64,000 nt of DNA from Ligula intestinalis (taxonomy: Eukaryota; Platyhelminthes; Cestoda; Diphyllobothriidea; Diphyllobothriidae): positions 8,757,596 through 8,821,595 of the forward strand of contig JAYGXS010000005.1 of assembly GCA_036362985.1 (NCBI GenBank), in the 5' to 3' direction. Under the pieces are notes generated by a model. That model saw only the letters and a list, made by a program, of their open reading frames with translations. It did no database searches and was not told the origin of the DNA. Positions 11,541 to 23,179 of the stretch are shown here, in pieces. Made by a program: the position numbers and the translations under genes. Each line of letters opens with the position of its first letter. The stretch's first letter is position 1.

Positions 11541-13255
11541 TTTTGCTTTGTCCACGGACGCCTGTTGACTTCTTTTCGGAGTCAATGCGAAGTCAACTAT
11601 CCTGAGCAGTTGTTCACAGGGTGAATGAGGAGTTTATTATTGGCAGCTCAGCTATGGCCAAATCGTTAGATTACCAACCTAAGGCGTTCTAAAATTCTGG
11701 TGAACAACCAGTCACGATGCCTCTTTACTCTCGAAAACAGAGATTCCTTCTCCTTCGACTTTATCGGAACCGTCATTTGAAAGAACAGGACGTCAGCGCA
11801 GCACGAAGTCCGTTAAAGTGCAATGCCTCCGTAGAGGACAATATTCCCAACTGTGAGTACCTGGGGTGCCTGTGCTTCATGAAACCGTTGAATAAGCATG
11901 GAAAGACAAGACATTCCTGCTAAGGGCTGGGGTTCAGCCACCTTCGTACCTGTGCGACAAGAGATACAGGAAATTATGAAATTGCGTCGTCACGCGTCTC
12001 TGTCATCGTCATTGTCTGTTAGGACGAGACTCGATAGTAGATTTACTGATTAAATGCTCCCTCGTCCCCACCATGTCATCAGAGGTAATGTACACCGTAC
12101 ATAAATCCTCGTACCCGATAATCGGACTGATTAAAGCTGTCGAGTGATTGTGGTCCGCTGCCGCTCTACGGTTATTCACGATCCACTGCCCTGTGAAAGG
12201 CCTAGATTTTGTCCCCCATCCCGACCAACTAGGATATTAATTAGGTTCTAGGTGGGAGCCGACTGACCAACTCTGATTGCACCGACGATATTACACCGTG
12301 AGTACGAAACTTAAGTGAAATACGACAATTATTTCCTCAAAAAGGGCTTTTGTTAGACCGAATTTGTTTACTCAGCATAGTGTAGATACCAGATCCTCCC
12401 CCCAGAAAGAATTCCTCCTGGAACAAGTCTTACAGCGCTTCAAGTGCGTAAAATTCTTTGGTCCCGCTGAGACCCAAGAGATCACGTCACCGGAGACGTT
12501 GCTGCACGCGCGCATGCAGCAGCTCAGGACAGCCAATCACAGGAGTCCAACAAGTTCACTATCCATTCATCGACTGACGCTGAACCACTCAGGCCTACAT
12601 TCCCGTGCCTACCTGCCTGCCGGGCGGACGTGTGCGCCTGCTCAGAGCCGGTTGCAAGTCTGAGGTTCTGATCGTCCCTAAACTCTCCTACAGAATATAT
12701 CTCTCTTATTGACATTTCTCTAAAAGGTGACAGGATCTGCAAGGCTCTGCGAAGACTCACTGACTGGACGCTAAAGTCCTGCTATCGAAAGCCACCGTCG
12801 AACTAAAGACTGTAAAGAAGGCAACTCAAACCTGTCCCGTAGGACATGTCAATGATTTTTCAGATCTCTGGTACTCGTTGGAAAACATATCGGACCGCCA
12901 TCACTGGAATTGCTGCTCAAGATCGTGTGTGGGTTCGCACTATCTGCGACAGTATTAGTCACGCACATCAAAGAATCCCAAGCATTCGTTTGTCATAGCT
13001 GGACCAATATGCTGCTTGACAGGTGTTCCTCTGAAAACTGCCTTTGTAACGCCAAAGCAGACCAGGAAACGATTTGAGACTCCGGAGCGGGAGGCGTTGT
13101 CCCATTGATGGCTCTGCCTATAAAACAGGCCTCCAGCGTCTCCATCAGAGAGCCGTTGTCGAGGAGAAACGAGGTTACCACCCCCTCGGTCCTTTTATGC
13201 GGCTATCCGCCTCCAATTGCGGCCTCAGAATAACAACTCCCGAGGGTCACTCGTA
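11540..13255. other. Intergenic, no recognisable gene
   Basis: Only short frames without family motifs. 12490-12560 has repeat-like GC-rich sequence. Nothing further can be supported. Confidence 0.35.
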
Positions 13256-13545
13256 GTACCCTGGCTCAACTACGCAGTGGCTACTCAATGGTCCTTCGCC
13301 AGTACCAACACTAGCTCGACCCTTCCACACCCAAAGGCTGTCCTGACTGCAGCGTCTCGCCACATGACTGTCAGCATCTCTTCACCTGCAGCTCCCGGCC
13401 TGGCACCCAACTCACTCGCGTGTACCTTTGGCTCAAGCCGGCTGAGGTCGTGGCTTTTCTCCGTCTCGCAACTGCACCTAGTTTGGACTCCGGCGGGGAT
13501 ACCTGATCCAACAAGGGCTTCTAACCAACCGACTATGTCGGCTGC
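13255..13545 (+). mobile_element. Jockey-like LINE C-terminal remnant (+)
   Basis: Inverted counterpart of 7810-8195, sharing long blocks such as the TCTCGCCACATGACTGTCAGC region. Translation across frameshifts gives the zinc-knuckle-like tail with HDCQHLF, TQLTR.YLWLKPAEV.AFL and SLDSGG, as in 33704-34108. Confidence 0.6.
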
Positions 13546-14117
13546 GCGGGAGTATTTCAGCGAGTGTGGCTGTCGAATATTGCTTATCTGACGAACAGCT
13601 ATACGGTGGATATTGAATAGGAATAATTAACTGCGTTCTTACTGGTTTCTATCGACGGAAGCGTGTTAAGATAAAGTCGTCGGGAGATAAGCGCGTCCGC
13701 GCCTATCACTGGTCGGCAACTTCATTCGAGCTGCTAGGCGAAGACAGTGGCGAATGCTACGAACGCAGCGGTTGAACAAACTGATGCGTATTCGACATCC
13801 CAAATGACCAAAGCTCTCGTGGATCAGGCGCCTACTTACTGCGAGAAAAATTATTCGATATGCGGTTAGCTTGTGGTACGTTTTCAGGTAGATGAAATAC
13901 GGTTACAAGAAAGGTTTCTAACCTTCGCGGTGGACAGCGTATAATAAAAAATAACCGAAAATGTACACACTATACACAATTTTCAGTGCTTCTGTACTGC
14001 AGGAGTCTATGTAAACAGTTGCAGATTAAGAAAACCAAGTATGTACATATTCACAAGAAAATCGGACAGCTACTTGACTCACTGAGCAGGATTAACTGTC
14101 CGGATAGTGAATAAAAC
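13545..14117. other. 3' flank of ASTE1
   Basis: Non-coding. No TTTATT (minus-strand AATAAA) is seen close to the stop, so the ASTE1 poly(A) site cannot be placed. Confidence 0.35.
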
Positions 14118-17100
14118 CTAGTCAGGTGTCAAACCCGCCTCTTTCATAGCCTGTGTGACCAGAGCCTCTACTTCTGCTGGCGAGGGATGTGAGGGCGCTG
14201 TAGCCGCACTATGGTGAGCCACCTTCCGACAATGGCGCGGCGGTGAAGGTCGTATTTGCGGACGCTTGTAGGTAGTTTCGGGTCTAGTTGACTGTGCTTG
14301 GATTGCAGGCTCTAACATTGAAGGCGGTGGTGGTGGTAACTGTGATGGTGGAGCGGTAAGAAGCATGTCATCAACTGTTCCGACCAATAACTTGTAGGCT
14401 TCTGCCACCTCAGAAACAAAATCAGGGCTCGGTTCCGGTATACCAGAGGCAGTTTCTGGCGCCACAATATCGGCTGGATTTTGGCCGAGAAGGCAGGGCA
14501 GCCAGTAGTCTACGGCTTCTTTTAAGCGCAGAGCCGGTGAAAGGCGGGAAAAATGTGCTGCAAGTTGGTGCGCCAAGTAACCCGACGGGAAGCAGAACTG
14601 CGGCGGAGGGAGATCAATGCAAGGGGGTGCTCCCGGCAAGTCAGCTATGGCGTCCAACAGGCCACAAAGACTACCAAGAGTGTAGTAGAGGGTCTGCGTT
14701 TGGGCAAGTGCATGCAAGATATGGAATTGCAGAGGTTTTGCACGCGGCGTCTTGCTTGTTATGAGAGACGCGCAGTGAGAAAAGTGCCTAACAAGCCTTG
14801 TATGGAGCTTAAATGTGCTACGTGTTGAGCGATTGGGCAAATTGGGCAGTAGTTTCAGTGTGACTAGGGAGCAGAGCGCAAGTGCTAGCCCAATTGGAGA
14901 ACAGTTAAGAGAACCGTCTGACTGTTTATTAAAACGCATCCACAGGAAGTAGAGGCAGATGAGACCGTGCATCCAGGAGGGAGTGTTCGCACGGTTTTCG
15001 ATGAGACTGAGATGCTCGGAGAGGAAGGTATGACGTGCGTCAGCGTCTGGAGTGGACGGGTTTAAACTCAAGAATGTTATCCCGATGCGTCGGTGTTCAA
15101 TTCTGGAGGCGTGGACTCTTGTATATTCACTAACATAGGGTCGAGTAGGGGGACCTTGGAGACCTGGCAAATGCGACAAAGGCCAACCAGATGAAGCTGA
15201 GGCTTCCAGTTGCAGAAGAAGACCGTAGATAAGATGACGGATGGGAGCGGCACAAAGGTGGTGAGCCTGTCGATTTTCATAGTCCTCAACGACAGGACCC
15301 AATACATATCCATTTGAATACAGAGAATCACAGAGAACCGGTGCAAAGTAGCGTCTACGGAAGGAAAGCACCAAAGATCGAGGCCAGTTAAACATCAGAG
15401 GCACTTCTTGTACTTGTGAGGCCTCTGTCAGAGCTATAAGCGCGGCATCTCCGACCGACTGAGTGTCCGAGCCAGTACTCTTAGGAAGCGACCGGCAAGT
15501 AGCTTTACTAGACCCGCTGTTAGATGACACCATATCAAGCGGATTTCCCTTAGCTGGTGGAAACAAGTAGTCCAAGTAGTCTGTTAGCAAGGGTGAGTTG
15601 GATACGTTGTCAATGGCATAAGAACGTAGACCAGTTAGCAGAAGGCGAGAGGCTTCTGAGCGTTGGGACAAGGGGAACTTTGAGAGGATGCGTTCGACGG
15701 GTTGCTTGATGTCTGAGCCAAAACCGGACAACCACTCAATCAGACGTCTAAATTTATCGGCGTTGCGCGCTTGGCTGGCCGCTATTGATGCAGCTTGGCC
15801 AGTGGGTCGAGCCTGCTGTTGATTTGATGCTCCTGGCAAGTACTGGTTAAAGTAACCGATGGGAATAACATCGTTGCCAGAAAGAACAGCAAACAAAGGG
15901 CGTTGCAGAGGACAGAGGTTCTCAAAAATCCTATTTTCAGGTGAGAATTGCTGAACTTCAAGATAGAAACAAGGCAAACGGCCGTCGGGCCCACTATGAG
16001 GCTTCTGAAGACAGGCATTGCAAACGGGATCAGAAAAAGCACATGGTTCAAAGTGGAAGTAATCGATTGGTACGTAACAAAACCCACTGACTGGCTGCCA
16101 ATAGGGTCCCAGGATGAGGAAGTCGGAGTCATTGCTAACAACAGGACAGCCGAGATGGATGGCCAAGGATGCAGCCAGTTGATCGGCCTCCCGGTCGGTA
16201 GTTAATTGGCGAACGTTCAAGCGCGTCAGTGTGGCGAAAAAGCAAAGAGAAGTCGCGGGGGGTTGCATGGCAATGCGGTAATCTGCAGAAGTGCCATCTT
16301 TGGCGGAGGATGCATTCTTCTGAAGTTGTGAGCAAGTGACAAGTCGATCGCGATTTCGCCTGAGGAGGGTGGATAACTTCGAAGTCTGAAAAAGAGGGCA
16401 GTAATAAGTAGAATTGGTCGAAAAATGAATTGAAAAAAAACACGATATCAACCTGATGGAAGCAGCCTATTTCAATAGAATACTAGGCTATACATCGCAG
16501 ATCAAAATAATTTAAAGACTAACTGATGAGCATGGACATGAGGTAAGTTATATGGTTTTCACTGAGCCCGGTCACCTCAATTCACTGTCCCACTGATCGA
16601 TGACCAGATAGAAGCACTCAGCTGACGATCGAGCATGTAGACGGACGAGGTTTTACACAAAGAAAGTGGTTATACAAGAAGGTTGCATTGAAATTATTTG
16701 ACTACCGAGACATATTCACCACCGTTTGGTCATATACTGCAGTCGTCGGAAAAAATTGTAAACGGAAACAGGACTCTGGATGTTTTATTCTCGTACCTAA
16801 ATAGATGTATGCCATGCGGAAGTTGCATTAAACATTCGCAAAAAAACAAGTTACAGAAATATGAGTATGTCCAATTTTCTTATCGGATGACAGAAAACTA
16901 GTCGAGTATGGAGAAAATCAAAAAATGCAAGAAACATAGAGCCTACATATACTCTAATATCAGTAAATTTACAAGAAATCCGGAAATTTAAAAATTATGT
17001 GAACAAGTGACTTTAATGGAGAGCTTAATCTAAGGTGGGTTTGAAGTATAAGATAAGTCGAAGTAAACTTTTTAAAAGAAGATTAAAGCGTCTGCTACAG

Positions 17101-18501
17101 AGCGCCTTGGGAATATACGAAGTTACCAACAGGAACACATACCAAGCTTTCGAATACTGTCTGCATTAACACAATGTAAACGAAGTATAGCCCTTGTAAA
17201 GTTAGTTTTTGTAAGAGACTAAAGATTAAGGAAGCGAATAGGATGGAGAAGTCGCTTTATGAGAATATAGGTAAAACAAATCAAAACGGTTAGGCCACGA
17301 CTTCAGCCCATATATTACAAGCCCTGAATCTACATTGTAACCATAGCCTGTTAATTCTACTCTATCGAGCGGCTTTGCACGACACTCACGGTTTGATATT
17401 TATGCACTCATGGAACCCAGAGAAAATGCGATCAACGCGCGGGAAAGCTGACATTTCGCAAATGTTTGCCCAAAATAAGCATTAACACTGCGAAAGAAAA
17501 ACAATGGAGAGGCAGGTAAAAACCATAAAAAATAATAAAAAAGACGTTGCAGAAACTAACATTTTCGCTCGATGACAGTTAAAAGTTAAAAAGTAGGCCA
17601 CATCTACAACTAAGGCCCGTATATACAAATTGAGTGAGAACAAAGCAGTAACATATTGGCTTCACTAACTGAAGCTAAACGTGTTATTTTTTAGCCCGCT
17701 TCCAGCTAGAGAATGAATTAGGACAGCTAAATTGAGGATATTCAAGTGTTTTGCTGTACAGTGCAATAAAACTGGTGTTCATATTCTATCTGACGAAACC
17801 TTAAGTAGGAAACTCGGGAACTATCAATAGGTATCGCAGTTACGTCATGTTATAACCTGGAGTATTCAATACTGACTAGTGAAAACAGGTTAGTTTATAT
17901 TCACTAGACAGGTACATGCAAAAGAACCTAATCAGTCAAGCAATCTCATGATGACATATGTTCTTGGACCACAGTTCGCAAGCTCCGGTAACGCTAAACC
18001 CAGAACTAGCCCCCTGTGGCTAGTATTGTAAAAGCCTTCTATTGTAAGTGAGCCCTGGAGACACGATCTGCAAAGCAAATACCCCTAGTGCGATTTTTAA
18101 AAAAACATGCCCACTCAGCCAAACTGACCAGGCAAGTCTAAGAGTTTGAAATTCTAGTGAAGAGCTCGACAAAAGTCAGTACGAGTTTATCAGGAATTTT
18201 CTAACAATTTACAAAGTTGAAAAGTGGCGAAAAACATGTGCCAGATAGCGCTTACGTTGTGGACTCCATCAAAGACAAAAATGGGTTCTACACGACACTT
18301 CCGCAAGTTGGTGATGAAATCCTCCACGATTGTATCAAAGGCCAAATATTCTCCGTTATACTGAGTGTATAAGGAGGAGTGGAGATAAAGGTAGTTAATG
18401 AGATTGAATCCATCCACAACAATATATGTGTCATGGAGAATCAAGGGAGAAAAATTCCGGGGATCGTTACGAACGTAGGAGGACAGCCCACGAACCCCCA
18501 T
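14118..18501 (-). CDS. ASTE1: Asteroid homolog (XPG/FEN1-like), 2 exons
   Basis: Exon 1 is 18501-18256 (82 codons) and exon 2 is 16385-14118 (stop at 14120-14118); both boundaries are phase 0 with a GTAAG donor and a TTTTTCAG acceptor, giving 837 aa. The N-terminus MGVRGLSSYV and VVDGFN (acidic residue at 30) and FDG (residue 78) form the XPG N region; DREADQ (146-151) and SNDSDF (166-171) form the internal region, matching the EAD and SDSDF blocks of ASTE1. LFAVLSGND follows, as in the family. FEN1 relatives cut branched DNA with carboxylates at these places; asteroid proteins are a poorly understood branch, in flies linked to EGF receptor signalling, so a nuclease role here is inferred. The C-terminal 90 residues are proline-rich and specific to this protein. 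The start is the only ATG that puts GVRG at the very N-terminus, as the fold requires. Confidence 0.92.
16386..18255 (-). other. ASTE1 intron 1
   Basis: A 1,870-bp AT-rich intron with no coding blocks or recognisable mobile element. Confidence 0.7.
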
Positions 18502-18743
18502 GTTAGGCGCAAATGAGCAAAAGGCAACAGGTGCCGCTGAACAGTTATCCTTTCCGCCTGAAATTCAGCTTAGTTAAATCCTTTGAAATCTTCAGCTTTT
18601 CTTAATTATTTTTTTATGTAAGGTTCATATACCTCGGTCCACATATAGAATAACACACTCAAGAAAATAAAATAAGATTACCTGGACGCTGCACTTAGCT
18701 ATCACATAGTACATCGCGGCCTATTTGGTTCTCTGTGGTGAAC

Positions 18744-19446
18744 CCTAATGGCAATGTTCCGGAACCAAAGGTTAAAGTGGTTCCAGTGGAACCAAAGGTC
18801 CCAATTTGGTTCCACTTTGGTCCCACTGTGCCATGATTGCGTATATGGGCGGTATTCCGTGCACTGGCCCGGGTAGTCTACAAGCTGCCATCGCAATCGA
18901 TGGTCGAACACCCACACACAAGCTCCCACGTCCATCTGAGAAAAACCCTACGCGCACGCACGCCTCCTGCATTTGCTGCCTCCTACCTCTCCAAATGTGG
19001 CGCCTGGATCGATGCTTTGCTCTGGCAAATTTTGCCGGCGTATGCCTAGTGTGAAAAACCCGTGTTCAGGGCGCACACGTTCAAATATGGGGGGGGGGGT
19101 CTGGGGGTAGAAGGGTAGGGGGAGACTACGTGCATCAAGTGCAATCTGAGCAGAATCGGTTAAGCCAAATGTTAAGACGTTATTTTTTCCTTGCTGTCTG
19201 AGAGGGGGAGGTAGCAAATGCAGGAGGCCTGCGAGCGCGTAGGGTTTTTCTCAGGTGGAAGTGGGAGCTTTTGTGTGGGTGGTCGACCATCGATTTCGAT
19301 GACAGCTTGTAGAATACCTGGGCCAGTGCACGGAATAGCACCCATATACGCAATCATGGCACAGTGGGACCAAAGTGGAACCAAAGTGAGATCTTTGGTT
19401 CCAGTGGAACCACTTTAACCTTTGGTTCCGGAACATTGTCATTAGG
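18744..19446. mobile_element. Non-autonomous DNA element with ~245-bp inverted repeats
   Basis: Left arm 18744-18990 and right arm 19205-19446 are inverted copies (over 85% identical), starting CCTAATG and ending CATTAGG, around a 210-bp unique centre with a G-rich run. The outer arms contain several copies of GGTTCCA/TGGAACC, including the palindrome TTCCGGAACC. No transposase frame is present, so this is MITE-like or foldback. A clear target duplication was not found. Confidence 0.85.
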
Positions 19447-19914
19447 AAATCTGCATTTAAGTTGGTTCGGCAACAATTGCCGACTTCCTGACAGTTTTTT
19501 CTACATATGGCTTCTATCGGGTTAGATAGTTCGAGCTATATCTCTTCCACCTGAGAACAGTCTTTTGGCGGTTCGGAAATTCGAAGATCCAGTTAAAGTT
19601 AGCCTTATCGTATATCAGGTTATCGGCAAAAAAGGCCCGGCTGGTGTTTGACCATCAGTATCATTTTTCGGGGCTGTTTTGGAAGTTAAAAGGAGAACGA
19701 TGAGGTGTTCCATATTCACTCCTGTGCCCCATATCCTTCTCTCTTGAAGATACCAACAAACTGTCCTCATCGGCCGCTCAATTAAACATGAAATTTCGGT
19801 GAAATCACCTGTTGGATTCATCAATTCTGGAACATCAATTGGGATAGTGGTGGCGTAAATTAGCTTCTGTTAAGCATTCCAATCTCTGTGGAAATGCCAT
19901 ATCTTGAGGTACGT
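19447..19914. other. Intergenic, nothing recognised
   Basis: Unique-looking sequence between two repeats; no coding motif found. Confidence 0.35.
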
Positions 19915-19924
19915 TCGTTCACCT

Positions 19925-20150
19925 GACCCAATTGTGAAAAAAATACTCGTGGTATTCTGCAGGATTCTAACCCGCATAGGAAGTAAGGTCTTAACGTGTA
20001 TCCACTGCTCTACCAGTTTATCAAAAAACACCACGCCTTGCACCGTTAATTTAATCCCACTTGGATCGATTTTACCCGCCCAATTTTGCTGCTTGTATGG
20101 AATCCACCAACATGGGACAACAAGTTGACTGCCCAAGCCGGAAAAAACCT
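19925..20150 (-). mobile_element. tRNA-derived SINE, second family, copy 1
   Basis: Homologous along its whole length to 47341-47562. On the minus strand it has an A box (ACTGGTAGAGCAGTGGATAC) and a mutated B box near 19970-19982, followed by the common tail ending CCCAATTGTG. Older than copy 2, with several indels. Confidence 0.7.
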
Positions 20151-20619
20151 TAAACAAACTACCTATGTTGCAGCCAGTATTGGTTTTGTTTCAGGTTTTG
20201 TGGTTTTTCAATACTGGGCGAGATAGGGAGTTTGTTTCAAGTGAAAAAACCTGCCTTCAAAGGTATGATACAAACGGAATAAATGTACGGTTGTGAGCTG
20301 AGTTGACACATCAGCAGAAGCAATGTTGCATATCGTTTAAGGACATAAGTTCGAGACGAAGAGGGTTGGCACAAAAACACAGTGTACATAGTCTTCCTTA
20401 AATGGTTGTCGGCAATAGTTGCACGCAATCGGCTGAAGGGTAAGCAGACTGCAGTCTGCTGCTTCAGCAGCATTATCTTCAGCATGAAGCCTGGCGGGGT
20501 TCAAAGTCCACGAACGCCATCAGAGTGGAAGAGAGATTCCACCGAGTCAGCACCCAAAATTCGTGAAAGTTGTCCTGAATGTAGAAAACTAGGTATAGCT
20601 CTCTTAAAGATAGGGTAAC

Positions 20620-22408
20620 TTTGCTGGGTTTAAATACTTTTGGGCAGCTTATTCCAGATTGATATGGCGTTTACTGAAAAGAATTGCCGGTACTTAACTG
20701 TACGTGCCATAGAAGAAATAAAAATACGTCTCGATGACTGGCGCATCGAGAGTGCTCAAGCTGCCTTATTGTACTAAGAGGATTAAAGGTTTGACCATTC
20801 AAAAGTTTAAACAGTAAAAATAGACCCTTCTGCAATCGACGAAGCCACAGGGGATCCAGCTTTATAAGTTCGCTCCTTTGTTGGTAGGTTAAGTAACGGT
20901 GTTCTGTAGTGAAAACTCTTCTATTGAAGAAGTGCTGCACCGATTCTATTTTCTTCCGTTCACTAGTGCGCGGAAGACTGAATAGCGGTGAGCAGTATTC
21001 AATACTAGGGCTCACGTACATATTATAAAGGCTAGTTCTAACCTTTATAGTCTTAAAATTTCTAAGGATAAATCAGGTGGTTCGGCGTGCTTTCGAGACT
21101 ATCAGGGCACAGTGCTCTGACAAATTGAGACTATTAGAGTAGGATATACCCAAATCCTTGATAACTCCTGGGAAATTTAGTTCGTGGGCGTCAATGCTTA
21201 ATTCCGGTTGATGATCGTCGCAAACAACCATAACGAAACATTTGTGCCATGAAAGGGTGAGGCGCCATGTGCAACACCACTGGGTGTAGGCCTGAAGATC
21301 CTTTTTTATCAGCTCGAGCACGATGTTGCGATCTGCCGGTTTATATTGATAAGCGACTTTTAAATCATCAGCGTACATGAAGGGTTTGCCATACTGAAAA
21401 CAATCTGAAAGGTCGTTGACAAACAGGCAAAATAGGAGCGGACCCAGTACACTACCCTGCATAACTCCACTCCTCACATGCGTGGGGTTGGCGATAACAT
21501 TGGAAATTTTTACTCGTTGTGTGCGAGCATCCAAATAGGAAGATATGAAGTTCAGAGGCTTGCTACCTATGCCGAAGGAGGCCAGTTTCAGAAGGAGGAG
21601 GTTATGATCGACCCGATCAAAGGCCTTAGTAAAATCAAAAAAGACGCTATAAATGGCAAAACCGCTGTCTCTAGATTGCAGCACACAATCAAAGAAAGAG
21701 ACCTGGCAGGTGTCACAAGATCGTTTCTCAAGAAAGCCATGTTGAGCTGTATTGAGCAGGTTGTTCTCTGTCAAGTGACGCATCATCTTTTCTTTGATCA
21801 AGGTCTCCAAGATCTTCGAGGCTGCGGGAAGTGTATTTATTGGCCTAAAGTTGTCGAATGACGTCGATCGGCCATGCTTGCGAATAGGCATAATGTGCGA
21901 TTTCTTCCACAACGAAGGAAAGGTTTCGCTTTCAAAAGCAAGATTAAATACCTTACAAAGAATAGACGGAAAGATATAATTCGCTTCAGCTTTTAGAAGG
22001 CTAACTGGGACGCCATCACATCCTGGACTATAAGATTGACGATAACGACGAATGGCTACAGTCACGTCACAGAGGGTAAAACTTATGGTTTCGAGTACGG
22101 CAATGACGAGGCCCTCCGGGCCTAAAATATAAAATTTATTCATTTATTTACCCGTCCAAGCCCGGATAGCCGGAGGTGCAGCGACCGAGCTTTCACTAAA
22201 CGTTTTGGATAGGAACGCATTGAAGCTATCGGTGGTCAACTTAGCGTCAGCTATGGGTTTCCTAAGGCGTCTTGAAGTATGGGGTGTTGCGTTTTCCTCT
22301 GCGCTTTTACTGTTCGCGAAAAGAGTTTCGCAACATTTGGGAAGGATTTTCAGCGAAGTGGGCCTCATCGGCTATCTGCTTTTCCTCGGAGGGCTTCTTA
22401 GCCTGCTC
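20620..22408 (-). mobile_element. Decayed LINE, reverse transcriptase region
   Basis: Minus-strand frames 22368-22144, 22143-21073 and 21021-20671 belong to one RT protein. The first two are in the same frame, separated by a single stop; a shift lies near 21070-21022. Visible motifs: FRPINTLPAASKILE (fingers), FFDFTKAFDRVDH (motif A), MQGSVLGPLLF (motif B), YADD (catalytic), FPGVIKDLGI, and a C-terminal tail ending with WNKLP. No endonuclease is present, so the copy is 5'-truncated. Family: jockey/CR1-like, distinct from the neighbouring LINEs (VDHNLLL and MQGSVLG rather than VPHQRLL and VPQGSVLG). Confidence 0.85.
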
Positions 22409-22500
22409 AAAGATCAAGTCAAGTCAAGTCAAATTTATTAAAGGAAATATAGGCAAACGCCTTTGAACTCCCTCATGGTACATAGGATTTAAGAAATGCA
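22409..22500 (-). mobile_element. CR1-like LINE 3' end with TTGAC repeats
   Basis: Minus strand: TTCAAAGGCGTTTGCCTAT (a small GGC/GCC hairpin), TTTAATAAA, then about three TTGAC units. The same hairpin, AATAAA and short tandem tail ends the LINE at 38700-43510, so this is a CR1-like 3' terminus, probably that of the element above it. Confidence 0.65.
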
Positions 22501-23150
22501 TCGGCAAAGCCGAACATTCTAAAGAAGTCGTTGACACAGTTTCAAACGACTACTCGCTTGTTTCAAGTAATAAACTCACACGCAGTTTACACGAGCCAGC
22601 AGTGTAACTGAGGAAGAATAGCAGACAGTGAAAAAACTCCTAAGGCTGGCTCATAATTCAAAATGGAATGTCATTTTTGGTTTTTAGGAGAAAAACTGTC
22701 GCTCGTGGGGAAGCATGTGAATGATAGGGGCATGATGCTTCTGTGAATGTTGACGGTAGCCATGGTGTCCATGACGAGTAATATCTACACCCGAAGGACC
22801 ATACGAGGAGGAGACCTCGGAGTCACGAGAACGTCCTGAAGACCGGAGATGCGACCATGATACGCCTTTGCTGTGCCAAGAGCCGAGGAACCCACCACGT
22901 TGTCAGCAGTCGGTCGATACGAGAAAGGGTGTGACAGGGCCGCATAGCCTAGGACCATAGGTGCGGTAGGTGCGTCCTCAGACACGATAGGCGCAGATCG
23001 CATAGTGAGTAGAGACGTCATAGGTGGATAATGTCAGAAACTCATTTGGTTAATTACTAATAATACTACTACTTACAAATTACTATTAGTATATATTTAT
23101 AGCATTTCTAGCATTTCAGGCTTTGGATGTAGAGCGCTTCAATTGTTAGA
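22500..23150. other. LINE 3' UTR or unclassified sequence
   Basis: No coding motifs. It may be the 3' UTR of the LINE whose coding part starts at 23180. Confidence 0.3.
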
Positions 23151-23179
23151 ATCGGAATACTTCAGTGATTGGATTTGGA

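Noticed and set aside
12364..12663. 99-aa plus-strand frame as a gene
   Set aside because: Low-complexity composition and no recognisable motif; likely repeat sequence.
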